Shown piece after piece: positions 41,018 to 49,062 of a stretch of DNA of 64,000 nt. Position 1 is the first letter of the stretch; each line of letters opens with the position of its first letter. The stretch lies in the NCBI RefSeq assembly GCF_001715295.1, contig NZ_MDKB01000003.1:62001-126000 (forward strand), written 5' to 3'. Source of the DNA: Streptomyces griseus (lineage in GTDB: Bacteria > Actinomycetota > Actinomycetes > Streptomycetales > Streptomycetaceae). The notes beneath the pieces are model-generated. The model was not told the origin of the DNA. It searched no databases and saw nothing but the letters and a program-made list of their open reading frames with translations. The translations under genes were made by a program, and so were the position numbers.

Positions 41018-41677
41018 ATGAGCGACCACGATCAGGACGCGATCGGACAGGCGTGGGAAGCCGTTCTCGCGACGGCCCGCAGGACGGCCGCCGAGGGTCT
41101 GGTCGTCGGTACCTCGGGCAACGTCTCCGCACGGGTCGGCGACCTCGTCCTGGTCACCCCCAGCGCGGTGCGCTACGAGCGGCTCGGCCCCGGGGACGCG
41201 GTCGGCGTCGACCTCGGCGGCCGCCGGGTGTTCGGCGACCTCCCCCCGACCAGCGAGCTCCCGCTCCACCTGGCGGTGTACCGCAACACCCCCGCCGCCG
41301 CCGTGGTGCACACCCACGCGGTGCACGCCACGGCCGTCTCCACCCTCGTCACGGAGGTCCCTGCGGTGCACTACGCCGCAGCGATGCTCGGCGGTCCCGT
41401 CCGCACCGCGCCCTACGCCCGCTACGGCACCCGGGAACTCGCCGACGGCATGCTCGCCGCGCTGCGCGACCGCACCGGCTGCCTCCTGCGCAACCACGGG
41501 ACCGTCACCTACGGCGCCACCCTCGACGAGGCCTACGACCGCACCGCCCAGCTCGAATGGATGTGCAGGCTCTGGCTCACCGCCAGTTCCGTGCCCGGCC
41601 GCAGCCCCAGCCTGCTCTCCCCGGCCCAGCTGCACGAGGCGCGGGAAGCGCTGAAGGGGTACGGCGGGCCGGGCTGA
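41018..41677 (+). CDS. Class II aldolase/adducin family protein (fuculose-phosphate aldolase type)
   Basis: This 219-residue protein has the zinc site in AAAVVHTHAVHATAVS (HTH) and a third histidine in LLRNHGTVTYGATLDEA. GLVVGTSGNVSARVGDLVLVTPS near the N-terminus binds the phosphate group in this family. It would split a ketose-1-phosphate to dihydroxyacetone phosphate and an aldehyde, or act as an epimerase or decarboxylase. Fuculose, rhamnulose or methylthioribulose phosphates are possible. The ATG lies 11 bp beyond the MITE-like element; the AGGA before it straddles the element's end. Confidence 0.88.
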   Translation: MSDHDQDAIGQAWEAVLATARRTAAEGLVVGTSGNVSARVGDLVLVTPSAVRYERLGPGDAVGVDLGGRRVFGDLPPTSELPLHLAVYRNTPAAAVVHTHAVHATAVSTLVTEVPAVHYAAAMLGGPVRTAPYARYGTRELADGMLAALRDRTGCLLRNHGTVTYGATLDEAYDRTAQLEWMCRLWLTASSVPGRSPSLLSPAQLHEAREALKGYGGPG

Positions 41678-41746
41678 GACCCGCCTCCGTCACCGTACGG
41701 TCCCCGCCGGGTTGGCAGGCCGCCCCGCACCCTGGAGACTGAAGCC

Positions 41747-42874
41747 GTGCGCCCGGCAACAGCGACGGCAGCGGCCGTCACCACGATCCTCGGCGCCGGC
41801 GCGGCAGCGGTCGCAGCCGGCCGGTACGCCAGCGACACCGCCCTCGGGGCGTCGTCACGGGCCTTCCCCGCCGACCGCAGACTCACCGTGCACGCCGCGA
41901 CGGCCGATCAGGTCACCCTGACCCGCTCCTTCCCCGCGCTGCGCCCCGGTACGTACGGCCTGGTGGGCCGTGGTGTCCACGCGGTCGTCGGCCCCGTCCT
42001 CGAACAGGCGCCGCACGTCTCCGCCGACACCGTCGTCCGCGGACTGGAACGCGTGACCAGCGGCACCCTGCGCCCCGGGGCCAGGGTCCGCCTCACCCCG
42101 GAACTCCACACCGGGGACCCGCTCACCGCCCTGGGCCTCGCGTACAAGGAGGTCGAGATCCCGGGCGAGCTGGGCAACCTCCCCGCCTGGTACCTGCCCG
42201 GGGCCCGCGACACCTGGGTGATCACCGTGCACGGCCTCGGCACCACCCGGGAACACCCCATGAACGTGCTGGGCTTCCTGCGGGACCAGCAGATCCCGGT
42301 ACTCGACATCGCCTACCGCGGCGACGCCGGCGCACCCCGCTCCCCGGACGGGCTCTCCCACCTCGGCGAGTCCGAGTGGCGCGACCTCGACGCGGCCATC
42401 CGCCACGCCGTCCGCTACGGGGCCGAGAGAGTCGTCGTCCACGGCTGGTCGTCCGGCGCGTCGATGGCGCTGCACGCGGCCGTCAACTCCGCGCTGCGCG
42501 ACCGCATCAGCGGTCTGGTCCTCGACTCCCCGGTCCTGGACTGGCGGCGCACCCTGCGCGCCCTGGCCGCGGCCCGGGGCGTCCCCGCAGCCCTGCTGCC
42601 CCTCGCCGTCCGGGCGGCCCAGGGACAGACGGGGCTGTACGGCGCCCCGCTCCTGGACACCTCGCTGCCCACCGCTCTGCGGGCCCCGACGCTGATCTTC
42701 CACGGCCCCGGAGACACCCTGGCCCCCTGGCAGCCGTCCCGCGAACTCGCCCGCCGCCGCCCCGACCTGGTGGCCCTGCACGCCGTACCGGAGGCTCCGC
42801 ATGCGGCGATGTGGAACGCCGACCCGGCGGGCTACGAGGAGACCCTCCGGCGCTTTCTCACGCCCTTGATGTGA
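41747..42874 (+). CDS. Alpha/beta hydrolase
   Basis: This 375-residue protein starts at GTG behind GGAG. An N-terminal hydrophobic segment (AAAVTTILGAGAAAVAAG) may anchor it to the membrane or act as a signal. The hydrolase fold begins near residue 150 (TWVITVHGLGTTREHPMNV). The nucleophile serine lies in VHGWSSGASMA (GxSxG type), with the acid in HGPGDTLAPW and the histidine in EAPHAAMWNADP. Family members are esterases, lipases or peptidases; the substrate is unknown. It lies 69 bp after the aldolase on the same strand. Confidence 0.87.
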   Translation: MRPATATAAAVTTILGAGAAAVAAGRYASDTALGASSRAFPADRRLTVHAATADQVTLTRSFPALRPGTYGLVGRGVHAVVGPVLEQAPHVSADTVVRGLERVTSGTLRPGARVRLTPELHTGDPLTALGLAYKEVEIPGELGNLPAWYLPGARDTWVITVHGLGTTREHPMNVLGFLRDQQIPVLDIAYRGDAGAPRSPDGLSHLGESEWRDLDAAIRHAVRYGAERVVVHGWSSGASMALHAAVNSALRDRISGLVLDSPVLDWRRTLRALAAARGVPAALLPLAVRAAQGQTGLYGAPLLDTSLPTALRAPTLIFHGPGDTLAPWQPSRELARRRPDLVALHAVPEAPHAAMWNADPAGYEETLRRFLTPLM

Positions 42875-42984
42875 GCTGATGGGTGGGAACGGGCCGGTTG
42901 GTGACCGGACCGGAAACCCCGCCGTACCCCGGCGATCCGGCTTCCGTTTGGGCTTTCGGGCCGTCAGGGGCAAGACTGCTCCCC

Positions 42985-44361
42985 GTGACGTCCCGTAACC
43001 CGCGCGACTCCAGGCTGCGACTTGTCCGCCCGCGACCCCTTGCCACTGCCCGCAAGGCCGTGACCACCCGGCGCACCAGGCCGGCCCCCCGCCCACCCGA
43101 GGGCACCCCGCCCCCCGCGGAACTGGCACGCCAGGCCCGGGCCGTGCTCGCCGATGCCGTACGGATCGCCCACTGGGCCGCGGACGGGGAGAGTCCGGGA
43201 ACCGTCCCCCTCGCCGCCCAGGCCCTCCAGCGCGCCGCGGCGGCCCTGGAACTCTCCCCGGCCCAGGTGCAGACCGGCTGGGACCGGGCACGGCTCGCCG
43301 GGCTCATCGAGCTGCACGGCGACACCGCCCGCCCCGGCTGGCGGCTGCGTGCCTGGGACCGCGACGACTCGGCCGTGCTCCGCGGCTGGGTCGCGCTCTT
43401 CGACGCCTGGTCGCTGGTCCACGCCGCCCCGGACGGCATGGAGACCACCGCCGTCGCCGAAGCCGTCGAGGCCGTGCCCCAGGTGCTCTCCCTGCTCCAG
43501 CTCTCGGCGGGCCCCGTCACCGTGCCCGCGCTCCTCGACCTCCTCGGCCAGCGGGTCGCGGAACTCCGCGAGGAACGGTGCGAGGTGCCGTACGGGCCGC
43601 CCCAGCCGACGACGGGCGCGGCGCCCGGCCGCTCCGAGGACCTGAACGCCGTCCTCCTCGACTGGGCGCTCGAGGGGCTCGCCGCCGTCGGCGCCCTCAC
43701 GCTCGGCGCCGGACACGCCACCCTCACCCCCCTGGGCAACTGGGCGGTCTGGGTCAAGCTGGAACAGATCTGCGTCGCGGCCCAGAGCCCGGCCGGCAAC
43801 ATCGAGCAGTCCGCCGCGGACATGCTGCTCGGCTGCGCGCGGCTCACCCCCGGGCCCGCCCGGGCCGAATACCGTGCCTGGCTGGCGGCCCGGCCCGTCG
43901 GCAGCGCGGTCGCCGAACTCCTCGCCGTCGCCCGGGGCGAGGACGCCCTCCTGCGCGGGCTCGCCTTCGAGGCGCTCCGCGTCGTGGGCGCCCCCGCCGA
44001 GCCCGTCGTGCGCTCCGTCGTCACCGAGACCCCGCTGCGGCCGTACGCGCTGCTCTGGCTCGCCGAGTACGAGGGCGCCGATCCGGACGACGCCCAGGAC
44101 GTCCTCAGCCGCGAGGAGGCCACCTGGCTCTGGGTGGACACCGCGGCGGCCGTGGCCGACCACGGCGAGACGGGGCTGCTCGTACGCCACCTCGACTCCG
44201 CGGTGCAGGGCACCGTCCCGGCGCTGCTGGACGAGGTCAGGGCCATCGGTCATCCGCGCACCGTCCAGGTGCTGGTGGCGCTGGCCGCGGCCCACCCGGA
44301 CCCGGCGCTCGCCAAGGCGGTCCGTCGCGCCGCCTTCCAGGTGCACACCGGCGGGGTCTGA
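42985..44361 (+). CDS. Conserved hypothetical protein with helical-repeat C-terminus
   Basis: Read from the GTG at 42985 this gives 458 residues; an in-frame GTG at 42883 would add 34 residues of less convincing sequence. The N-terminus is basic (RNPRDSRLRLVRPRPLATAR). The middle is helical, with a winged-helix-like stretch (LSPAQVQTGWDRARLAGLIE). The last 150 residues look like HEAT-type repeats: EDALLRGLAFEALRVVG, LRPYALLWLAEYEG, IGHPRTVQVLVALAAAH. No catalytic motif is seen. A role as a scaffold or binding protein is possible. Function unknown. Confidence 0.75.
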   Translation: MTSRNPRDSRLRLVRPRPLATARKAVTTRRTRPAPRPPEGTPPPAELARQARAVLADAVRIAHWAADGESPGTVPLAAQALQRAAAALELSPAQVQTGWDRARLAGLIELHGDTARPGWRLRAWDRDDSAVLRGWVALFDAWSLVHAAPDGMETTAVAEAVEAVPQVLSLLQLSAGPVTVPALLDLLGQRVAELREERCEVPYGPPQPTTGAAPGRSEDLNAVLLDWALEGLAAVGALTLGAGHATLTPLGNWAVWVKLEQICVAAQSPAGNIEQSAADMLLGCARLTPGPARAEYRAWLAARPVGSAVAELLAVARGEDALLRGLAFEALRVVGAPAEPVVRSVVTETPLRPYALLWLAEYEGADPDDAQDVLSREEATWLWVDTAAAVADHGETGLLVRHLDSAVQGTVPALLDEVRAIGHPRTVQVLVALAAAHPDPALAKAVRRAAFQVHTGGV

Positions 44362-44367
44362 GGGCTG

Positions 44368-44409
44368 CCGTCCGGATCAGGCCGGGCTCCGGCCGGCCCG
44401 TCCGGACGG
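44368..44409. terminator. Compound hairpin between convergent genes
   Basis: CCGTCCGGA (44368-44376) pairs with TCCGGACGG (44401-44409), enclosing a second stem GGCCGG/CCGGCC (44380-44385 with 44389-44394). It lies between the hypothetical gene and the convergent VOC gene and can serve both. Confidence 0.65.
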
Positions 44410-44453
44410 AAGCCTCCCCGAGGGCTGCCCCGCCGGAGCGCCCGGCGACGCGG

Positions 44454-44873
44454 TCAGCCCGCGGACCCCGGGGCGTACGTCCCGAACGTCCACACGTTGC
44501 CCTCCGCGTCGCGCGCCATGAAGTCCCGCGACCCGTAGTCCTGGTCGGTGGGCGGCATGAGGATCTCCACGCCGTGCTCCACGGCCCGCGCGTGGTGCTC
44601 GTCCACCTCGTCCACGACGACGTACACCCCCGAGGGCCCCGCGTCGGCCATCGCCTTCGCGAAGACGCCCTCGTGGCCCTTGGAGCCGATCATCACCCTG
44701 CCGTTCCCGCAGGACAGCTCGGCGTGCAGGACCTTGCCGTCCCCGCCCTCGTAGACCGCTTCCTCCGTGAAGCCCAGGCCCTGCGTCAGTGTCCTGATCG
44801 CCGCCCTCGCGTCCTCGTACAGGATCGTCGGGTAGATCGTCGGCATACCGTCCACACCTGCCATCGCGCTCAC
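44454..44873 (-). CDS. VOC-family (PhnB/glyoxalase-like) protein
   Basis: This 139-residue protein has the paired beta-alpha-beta-beta-beta units of the vicinal oxygen chelate fold: TIYPTILYEDARAAIRTLTQ with LGFTEEAVYEG, then GVYVVVDEVDEHHARAVEHG and RDFMARDAEGNVWTFGTYAP. Members include DNA-demethylase-like PhnB, bleomycin-resistance and glyoxalase proteins. The exact metal ligands cannot be assigned with confidence and no substrate can be named. It stands alone and is divergent from the ABC-F gene. Confidence 0.84.
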   Translation of the reverse strand: MSAMAGVDGMPTIYPTILYEDARAAIRTLTQGLGFTEEAVYEGGDGKVLHAELSCGNGRVMIGSKGHEGVFAKAMADAGPSGVYVVVDEVDEHHARAVEHGVEILMPPTDQDYGSRDFMARDAEGNVWTFGTYAPGSAG

Positions 44874-45025
44874 CTCGTCCCGGCCTCGTTCGCCGCTCGT
44901 AGTGATCTGCGTCTCAGTCTTCCACCGGACCTACCGCGACGCGCCCCCGGAGGGACGGCCGCCGGCCACGGACGACGGCCCCGAGGCGGGCGGGGAGCAC
45001 GGGAAAAGCCGGTGGACACCGCCAG

Positions 45026-45062
45026 TAGACTGAGTCCCATGGCAATTCTCCTTGTGCATTGA
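45026..45062 (+). CDS. Candidate leader peptide MAILLVH upstream of the ABC-F gene
   Basis: A complete mini-ORF, ATG at 45039 to TGA ending 45062, encodes MAILLVH. TAGACT (45026-45031), 7 bp before the ATG, is a good -10 element for a leaderless start. The codons GCA, ATT, CTT and CAT are rare in this genome, which argues for selection on the sequence. The ORF ends 66 bp before the ABC-F start. Regulation of ABC-F genes by ribosome stalling on short leaders is established in Firmicutes; its operation here is inference. Confidence 0.5.
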
Positions 45063-45128
45063 GTAACGGCGTCGAGTCGTGCGTTCCCAGCTGTCCCTCC
45101 GCCGCCCCTACGCCCTGGAGTCTTACCC

Positions 45129-46727
45129 GTGATCACCGCTTCCGGCATCGAGCTGCGTGCCGGCGCCCGCATCCTCATCGAGTCCGCCTCCTTCCGCATC
45201 GCCAAGGGTGACCGCATCGGCCTGGTCGGCCGCAACGGCGCGGGCAAGACCACCCTCACCAAGTGCCTCGCCGGAGAGGGAACCCCGGCCGGCGGCACCA
45301 TCACGCGCAGCGGAGAGGTCGGCTACCTCCCGCAGGACCCCCGCACCGGCGACCTCGACGTCCTCGCCCGCGACCGCATCCTCTCGGCCCGCGGGCTCGA
45401 CGAGACGCTGCGGAAGATGCGCGAGAACGAGGAGCGCATGGCGAACGGCAAGGGCGCCACCCGCGAGAAGGCGATGAAGAAGTACGAGCGCCTGGAGACG
45501 GAGTTCCTCACCAAGGGCGGGTACGCCGCCGAGGCCGAGGCCGCCACCATCGCCGCCGCGCTCAGTCTTCCGGACCGGGTGCTCGGCCAGCCCCTGCACA
45601 CGCTCTCCGGCGGTCAGCGCCGCCGCGTCGAGCTGGCCCGCATCCTGTTCTCCGACGCCGACACGCTGCTCCTGGACGAGCCCACCAACCACCTGGACGC
45701 GGACTCCATCGTCTGGCTGCGCGACTACCTCAAGTCCTACCGCGGCGGCTTCGTCGTGATCTCCCACGACGTCGAGCTCGTCGAGACGGTCGTCAACAAG
45801 GTCTTCTACCTCGACGCCAACCGCGCCCAGATCGACATCTACAACATGGGCTGGAAGCTCTACCAGCAGCAGCGCGAGGCGGACGAGAAGCGCCGCAAGC
45901 GCGAGCGCCAGAACGCCGAGAAGAAGGCCGCGGCCCTCAACTCGCAGGCCGACAAGATGCGTGCCAAGGCCACCAAGACCGTCGCCGCCCAGAACATGGC
46001 CAAGCGGGCCGAGCGCCTGCTCTCCGGCCTGGAGGCCGTCCGGGTCTCCGACAAGGTGGCCAAGCTCCGCTTCCCCGAGCCGTCCCCGTGCGGCAAGACG
46101 CCCCTGATGGCCGAGGGCCTCTCCAAGTCCTACGGCTCGCTCGAGATCTTCACCGATGTGGACCTGGCCATCGACAAGGGCTCCCGCGTGGTCATCCTCG
46201 GCCTCAACGGCGCGGGCAAGACCACCCTGCTGCGCCTGCTCGGCGGCGCGGAGAAGCCCGACACCGGCCAGATCATCGAGGGCCACGGCCTCAAGCTCGG
46301 CTACTACGCCCAGGAGCACGAGACCCTGGACCCGGAGCGCACCGTCCTGGAGAACATGCGCTCAGCCGCGCCCGACCTCGATCTCGTCGAGGTCCGCAAG
46401 ACGCTGGGGTCGTTCCTCTTCTCCGGCGACGACGTCGACAAGCCCGCCGGGGTGCTCTCGGGCGGCGAGAAGACCCGGCTCGCCCTGGCGACCCTGGTGG
46501 TCTCCTCGGCCAACGTCCTGCTGCTGGACGAGCCGACGAACAACCTCGACCCGGCCAGCCGCGAGGAGATCCTCGGCGCGCTGCGCACCTACAAGGGCGC
46601 CGTCGTCCTCGTCACCCACGACGAAGGCGCGGTCGAGGCACTCCAGCCCGAGCGGATCATCCTGCTGCCCGACGGGGTCGAGGACCTGTGGGGTGCGGAC
46701 TACCGGGACCTGGTGGCCCTCGCCTGA
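45129..46727 (+). CDS. ABC-F family ATPase (translation factor / resistance type)
   Basis: This 532-residue soluble protein has two ATPase domains without membrane segments. Walker A motifs are GRNGAGKTT and GLNGAGKTT, the signatures LSGGQRRRVELA and LSGGEKTRLALA, and Walker B LLLDEPTN occurs in both. A charged interdomain linker (about 235-300, QQREADEKRRKRERQN) is the arm that reaches the ribosomal tRNA sites. ABC-F proteins rescue stalled or drug-blocked ribosomes. Whether this one gives antibiotic protection or a housekeeping function cannot be decided. GTG start with GGAG at 45117-45120. Confidence 0.93.
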   Translation: MITASGIELRAGARILIESASFRIAKGDRIGLVGRNGAGKTTLTKCLAGEGTPAGGTITRSGEVGYLPQDPRTGDLDVLARDRILSARGLDETLRKMRENEERMANGKGATREKAMKKYERLETEFLTKGGYAAEAEAATIAAALSLPDRVLGQPLHTLSGGQRRRVELARILFSDADTLLLDEPTNHLDADSIVWLRDYLKSYRGGFVVISHDVELVETVVNKVFYLDANRAQIDIYNMGWKLYQQQREADEKRRKRERQNAEKKAAALNSQADKMRAKATKTVAAQNMAKRAERLLSGLEAVRVSDKVAKLRFPEPSPCGKTPLMAEGLSKSYGSLEIFTDVDLAIDKGSRVVILGLNGAGKTTLLRLLGGAEKPDTGQIIEGHGLKLGYYAQEHETLDPERTVLENMRSAAPDLDLVEVRKTLGSFLFSGDDVDKPAGVLSGGEKTRLALATLVVSSANVLLLDEPTNNLDPASREEILGALRTYKGAVVLVTHDEGAVEALQPERIILLPDGVEDLWGADYRDLVALA

Positions 46728-46819
46728 CCCGGCCCGCCGACCCGGTGATCCACCACGCCTGGATCATTCGGCCCATGCGTGATCCTTCATCTGGGTGAGC
46801 GGCTCTCGTACCCCGGCGC

Positions 46820-46847
46820 GGCGCCCGGCAGATGTCTGCCGGGCGCC
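46820..46847 (+). terminator. Terminator of the ABC-F gene
   Basis: GGCGCCCGGCAG (46820-46831) pairs perfectly with CTGCCGGGCGCC (46836-46847) across ATGT, followed by CCTCTGTG. It lies 92 bp after the stop. Confidence 0.82.
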
Positions 46848-47029
46848 CCTCTGTGCGGCCTCCACGCGGGCACGGCTCTGACCTGGCCGTTCTCTCCGGC
46901 AGCGGCTCCCGGAGCCCGCCCGCACCTACGGAGGGTGGCGTTCCGTTTGTGTCGGCCCGCGCCCGGACGGTGAAACCGCTCGTGCGGACCTTGCCGAATG
47001 GGTGGCCAGGAAGCCCGGTAGGGGTGATC

Positions 47030-47056
47030 ATGAGAGTCCAGAGCGCACTTCCTTGA
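47030..47056 (+). CDS. Possible 8-residue leader ORF before the HTH gene
   Basis: ATG at 47030 to TGA at 47056 encodes MRVQSALP. Its stop overlaps the GAGGAGG ribosome site of the next gene, 10 bp before that gene's GTG, so translation could be coupled. AGGGGTG lies upstream as a possible ribosome site. The rest of 46848-47029 shows no gene. Confidence 0.3.
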   Translation: MRVQSALP

Positions 47057-47066
47057 GGAGGCACGG

Positions 47067-47288
47067 GTGGCCGAGACTCTGAAGAAGGGCAGCCGGGTTA
47101 CCGGCGCCGCGCGTGACAAGCTCGCGGCAGACCTGAAGAAGAAGTACGACTCCGGTGCGAGTATCCGGGCGCTGGCCGAGGAAACGGGCCGCTCCTACGG
47201 ATTCGTCCACCGGATGCTCAGCGAGTCCGGAGTCACGCTGCGGGGACGCGGCGGGGCGACTCGGGGCAAGAAGGCCGCTTCGGCCTGA
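47067..47288 (+). CDS. Small helix-turn-helix protein
   Basis: This 73-residue basic protein starts at GTG behind GAGGAGG. The sequence DLKKKYDSGASIRALAEETG then RSYGFVHRMLSESG forms a single helix-turn-helix like that of resolvases or small regulators. A Gly/Arg/Lys-rich C-terminal tail (VTLRGRGGATRGKKAASA) suits DNA contact. It would bind DNA as a small regulator or nucleoid-associated factor; the targets are unknown. It stands alone between the ABC-F gene and the enoyl-CoA hydratase. Confidence 0.85.
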   Translation: MAETLKKGSRVTGAARDKLAADLKKKYDSGASIRALAEETGRSYGFVHRMLSESGVTLRGRGGATRGKKAASA

Positions 47289-47390
47289 CGGCGGGCGTGG
47301 TCCGCCGGCCGTTCGCCGGCCCCGGGGCTCACCGGAACACCGGGTGGCCACCCGGCCGACCGAGAGGTCGTCCGGGTGGTTACTGTTCAG

Positions 47391-47404
47391 TTACTTGCCA
47401 GTAA
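47391..47404. promoter_or_regulatory. TetR/FadR-like operator before the enoyl-CoA hydratase
   Basis: TTACTTGCCAGTAA has perfect 5-bp arms (TTACT/AGTAA) around TGCC and lies 31 bp before the ATG at 47436. Its form resembles operators of TetR-type fatty-acid regulators in actinobacteria. No regulator gene is nearby. Confidence 0.5.
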
Positions 47405-47435
47405 GTGCTGACTGCTCCCGATCCGGAGGCGCTCC

Positions 47436-48227
47436 ATGACCTCGCTCGACCCCGTGCTCGACAAGGACGGCGTACGGCTCACCGTCGAAGACGCGGTGGC
47501 CACGGTGACGCTCACCAACCCGGCCAAGCGCAACGCTCAGTCTCCCGCTCTGTGGCGGGCGTTGGCAGAGGCCGGGCGGGTGCTCCCCGGCACCGTGCGC
47601 GTCGTGGTGCTGCGCGGCGAGGGCACGTCCTTCTCCGCCGGCCTCGACCGGCAGGCGTTCACCCCCGAGGGGTTCGACGGCGAGCCGTCCTTCCTCGACA
47701 TGGCGCGCGGTTCGGAGGCCGCACTCGACGCGACCATCGCCGCGTACCAGGAGGGGTTCACCTGGTGGCGGCGCAACGACATCGTGTCGATCGCGGCTGT
47801 CCAGGGACACGCGATCGGTGCCGGCTTCCAGCTCGCCCTCGCCTGCGACCTGCGGATCGCGGCCGACGACGTGCAGTTCGCGATGCGCGAGACCAGCCTC
47901 GGCCTCGTCCCCGACCTCACGGGCACCCACCCCCTGGTGGGCCTCGTGGGGTACGCCCGCGCGCTCGAGATCTGCGCCACCGGCCGCTTCGTGCACGCGG
48001 AGGAGGCCGAGCGCACCGGCCTGGCCAACCTGGTGGTCCCCGCCGATCAGCTCGACGCGGCCGTCCGTGACCTGGCCGCCGCCCTGCTGGCCGCCCCGCG
48101 CGACGCGGTGGTGGAGACCAAGGCCCTGCTCGGCGGCGCCCACGCGCGCACGTACGAGGAGCAGCGCGCCGCCGAGCGCGCCGCCCAGGGCCGCCGGCTG
48201 CGCGACCTCGCCGGCGTCACCGACTGA
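47436..48227 (+). CDS. Enoyl-CoA hydratase/isomerase family protein
   Basis: This 263-residue crotonase-fold protein has the oxyanion-hole segments FSAGLDRQAFT and AAVQGHAIGAGFQLALACDL, with RIAADDVQFAMRETSLGLVP containing the typical catalytic-glutamate region. It would hydrate or isomerise an unsaturated acyl-CoA; members with this motif set also include hydrolases. GGAGG precedes the ATG. A palindromic operator upstream suggests acyl-CoA-responsive control. A 16-bp hairpin follows, shared with the convergent gene. Confidence 0.88.
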   Translation: MTSLDPVLDKDGVRLTVEDAVATVTLTNPAKRNAQSPALWRALAEAGRVLPGTVRVVVLRGEGTSFSAGLDRQAFTPEGFDGEPSFLDMARGSEAALDATIAAYQEGFTWWRRNDIVSIAAVQGHAIGAGFQLALACDLRIAADDVQFAMRETSLGLVPDLTGTHPLVGLVGYARALEICATGRFVHAEEAERTGLANLVVPADQLDAAVRDLAAALLAAPRDAVVETKALLGGAHARTYEEQRAAERAAQGRRLRDLAGVTD

Positions 48228-48234
48228 GCCCGCC

Positions 48235-48267
48235 GTGACCGGACCCGCCCCGGGCGGGTCCGGTCAC
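48235..48267. terminator. Bidirectional terminator between convergent genes
   Basis: Bases 48235-48250 are the exact inverted complement of 48252-48267. The inner pairs must open for a loop, leaving about 14 stable GC-rich pairs. It overlaps the stop codon of the minus-strand gene at 48264. Confidence 0.75.
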
Positions 48268-48965
48268 GTCCGGGCGGGACCCACCACGGCCGTGACGAGC
48301 ACGGCGACGGTGGGACGGCCTTCCACCGTCCCGGACACCGCCTCGCGGACCGCGCGGGCCACGTCGAGCGCCCTGCGGTCGCCTGCCGTGGCCAGCTCCA
48401 CCCGGACGTGACCGGGGGCGGAGTGCACCGCGCTGCCCAGCTCCCGGGTGAGGGAGACGACCCCGGGGACCCGGGCGGCAGCCCGCCCCGCCGGCCCGTC
48501 CGGTTCGGCGGGGCGCACCTCGGCCCGCCGCGGCCCGGCCGGCCCGGGCTCCTCCTCCAGCAGATCCGTCACCCGCAGATCCACCGCGTCGACCACCAGG
48601 CCGAGCCGTTCGGCCGCCGCCGCCAGCAGCGCCGCCCGCAGTGCGGCGGCGGTGGCGGGCAGCGGCCGCGCCACCGTCGCCGCGAAACCCGCCTCGATCC
48701 GCAGCGGCCCCGGGGGGAGCGCGCTCGGCGGCCCCGGTACCACCGGCTCGGTCGCGCCGTCCGCTTCCGCGGGGGCGATCCGCAGCTGCCCGAGCACCGC
48801 CCCCGAACCGGCCGTGGCGTCCCGCAGCACCTCCGTCGCCGCCCGCTCCGCGATCCAGGACCCGTCGGCGGGGCCGCCCAGGGGGAGCAGCCGGCCCAGG
48901 CCGAGCCGTTGGCGTACCGCGGCGGTCCATCCGTCGGCCCGGTGGGGGCCCTCAGCCGTTGTCAT
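48264..48965 (-). CDS. Hypothetical protein of the Asp23 locus
   Basis: This 233-residue protein has no signal or membrane segment. Two regions recall the Asp23 fold: LRIEAGFAATVARPLPATAA with AERLGLVVDAVDLRVTDLLE, and VPGVVSLTRELGSAVHS with HVRVELATAGDRRALDVARA. Between them lies an Arg/Pro/Glu-rich segment. The start MTTAEGPHRADGW at 48965 is preferred because the longer frame adds promoter-region residues. It is divergent from the Asp23 gene at 49063, 97 bp away. I infer a distant Asp23-like or partner protein; the family assignment is weak. Confidence 0.65.
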   Translation of the reverse strand: MTTAEGPHRADGWTAAVRQRLGLGRLLPLGGPADGSWIAERAATEVLRDATAGSGAVLGQLRIAPAEADGATEPVVPGPPSALPPGPLRIEAGFAATVARPLPATAAALRAALLAAAAERLGLVVDAVDLRVTDLLEEEPGPAGPRRAEVRPAEPDGPAGRAAARVPGVVSLTRELGSAVHSAPGHVRVELATAGDRRALDVARAVREAVSGTVEGRPTVAVLVTAVVGPART

Positions 48966-49062
48966 TGCCCCAGCCTGCCGTATCGGTGGCGCGGAACGGG
49001 GCAAGCGCACTTAATGTGGGCACCGTAAGTCCAACCCTGCCCCCTCGAAGGGAAGAGCGGCG

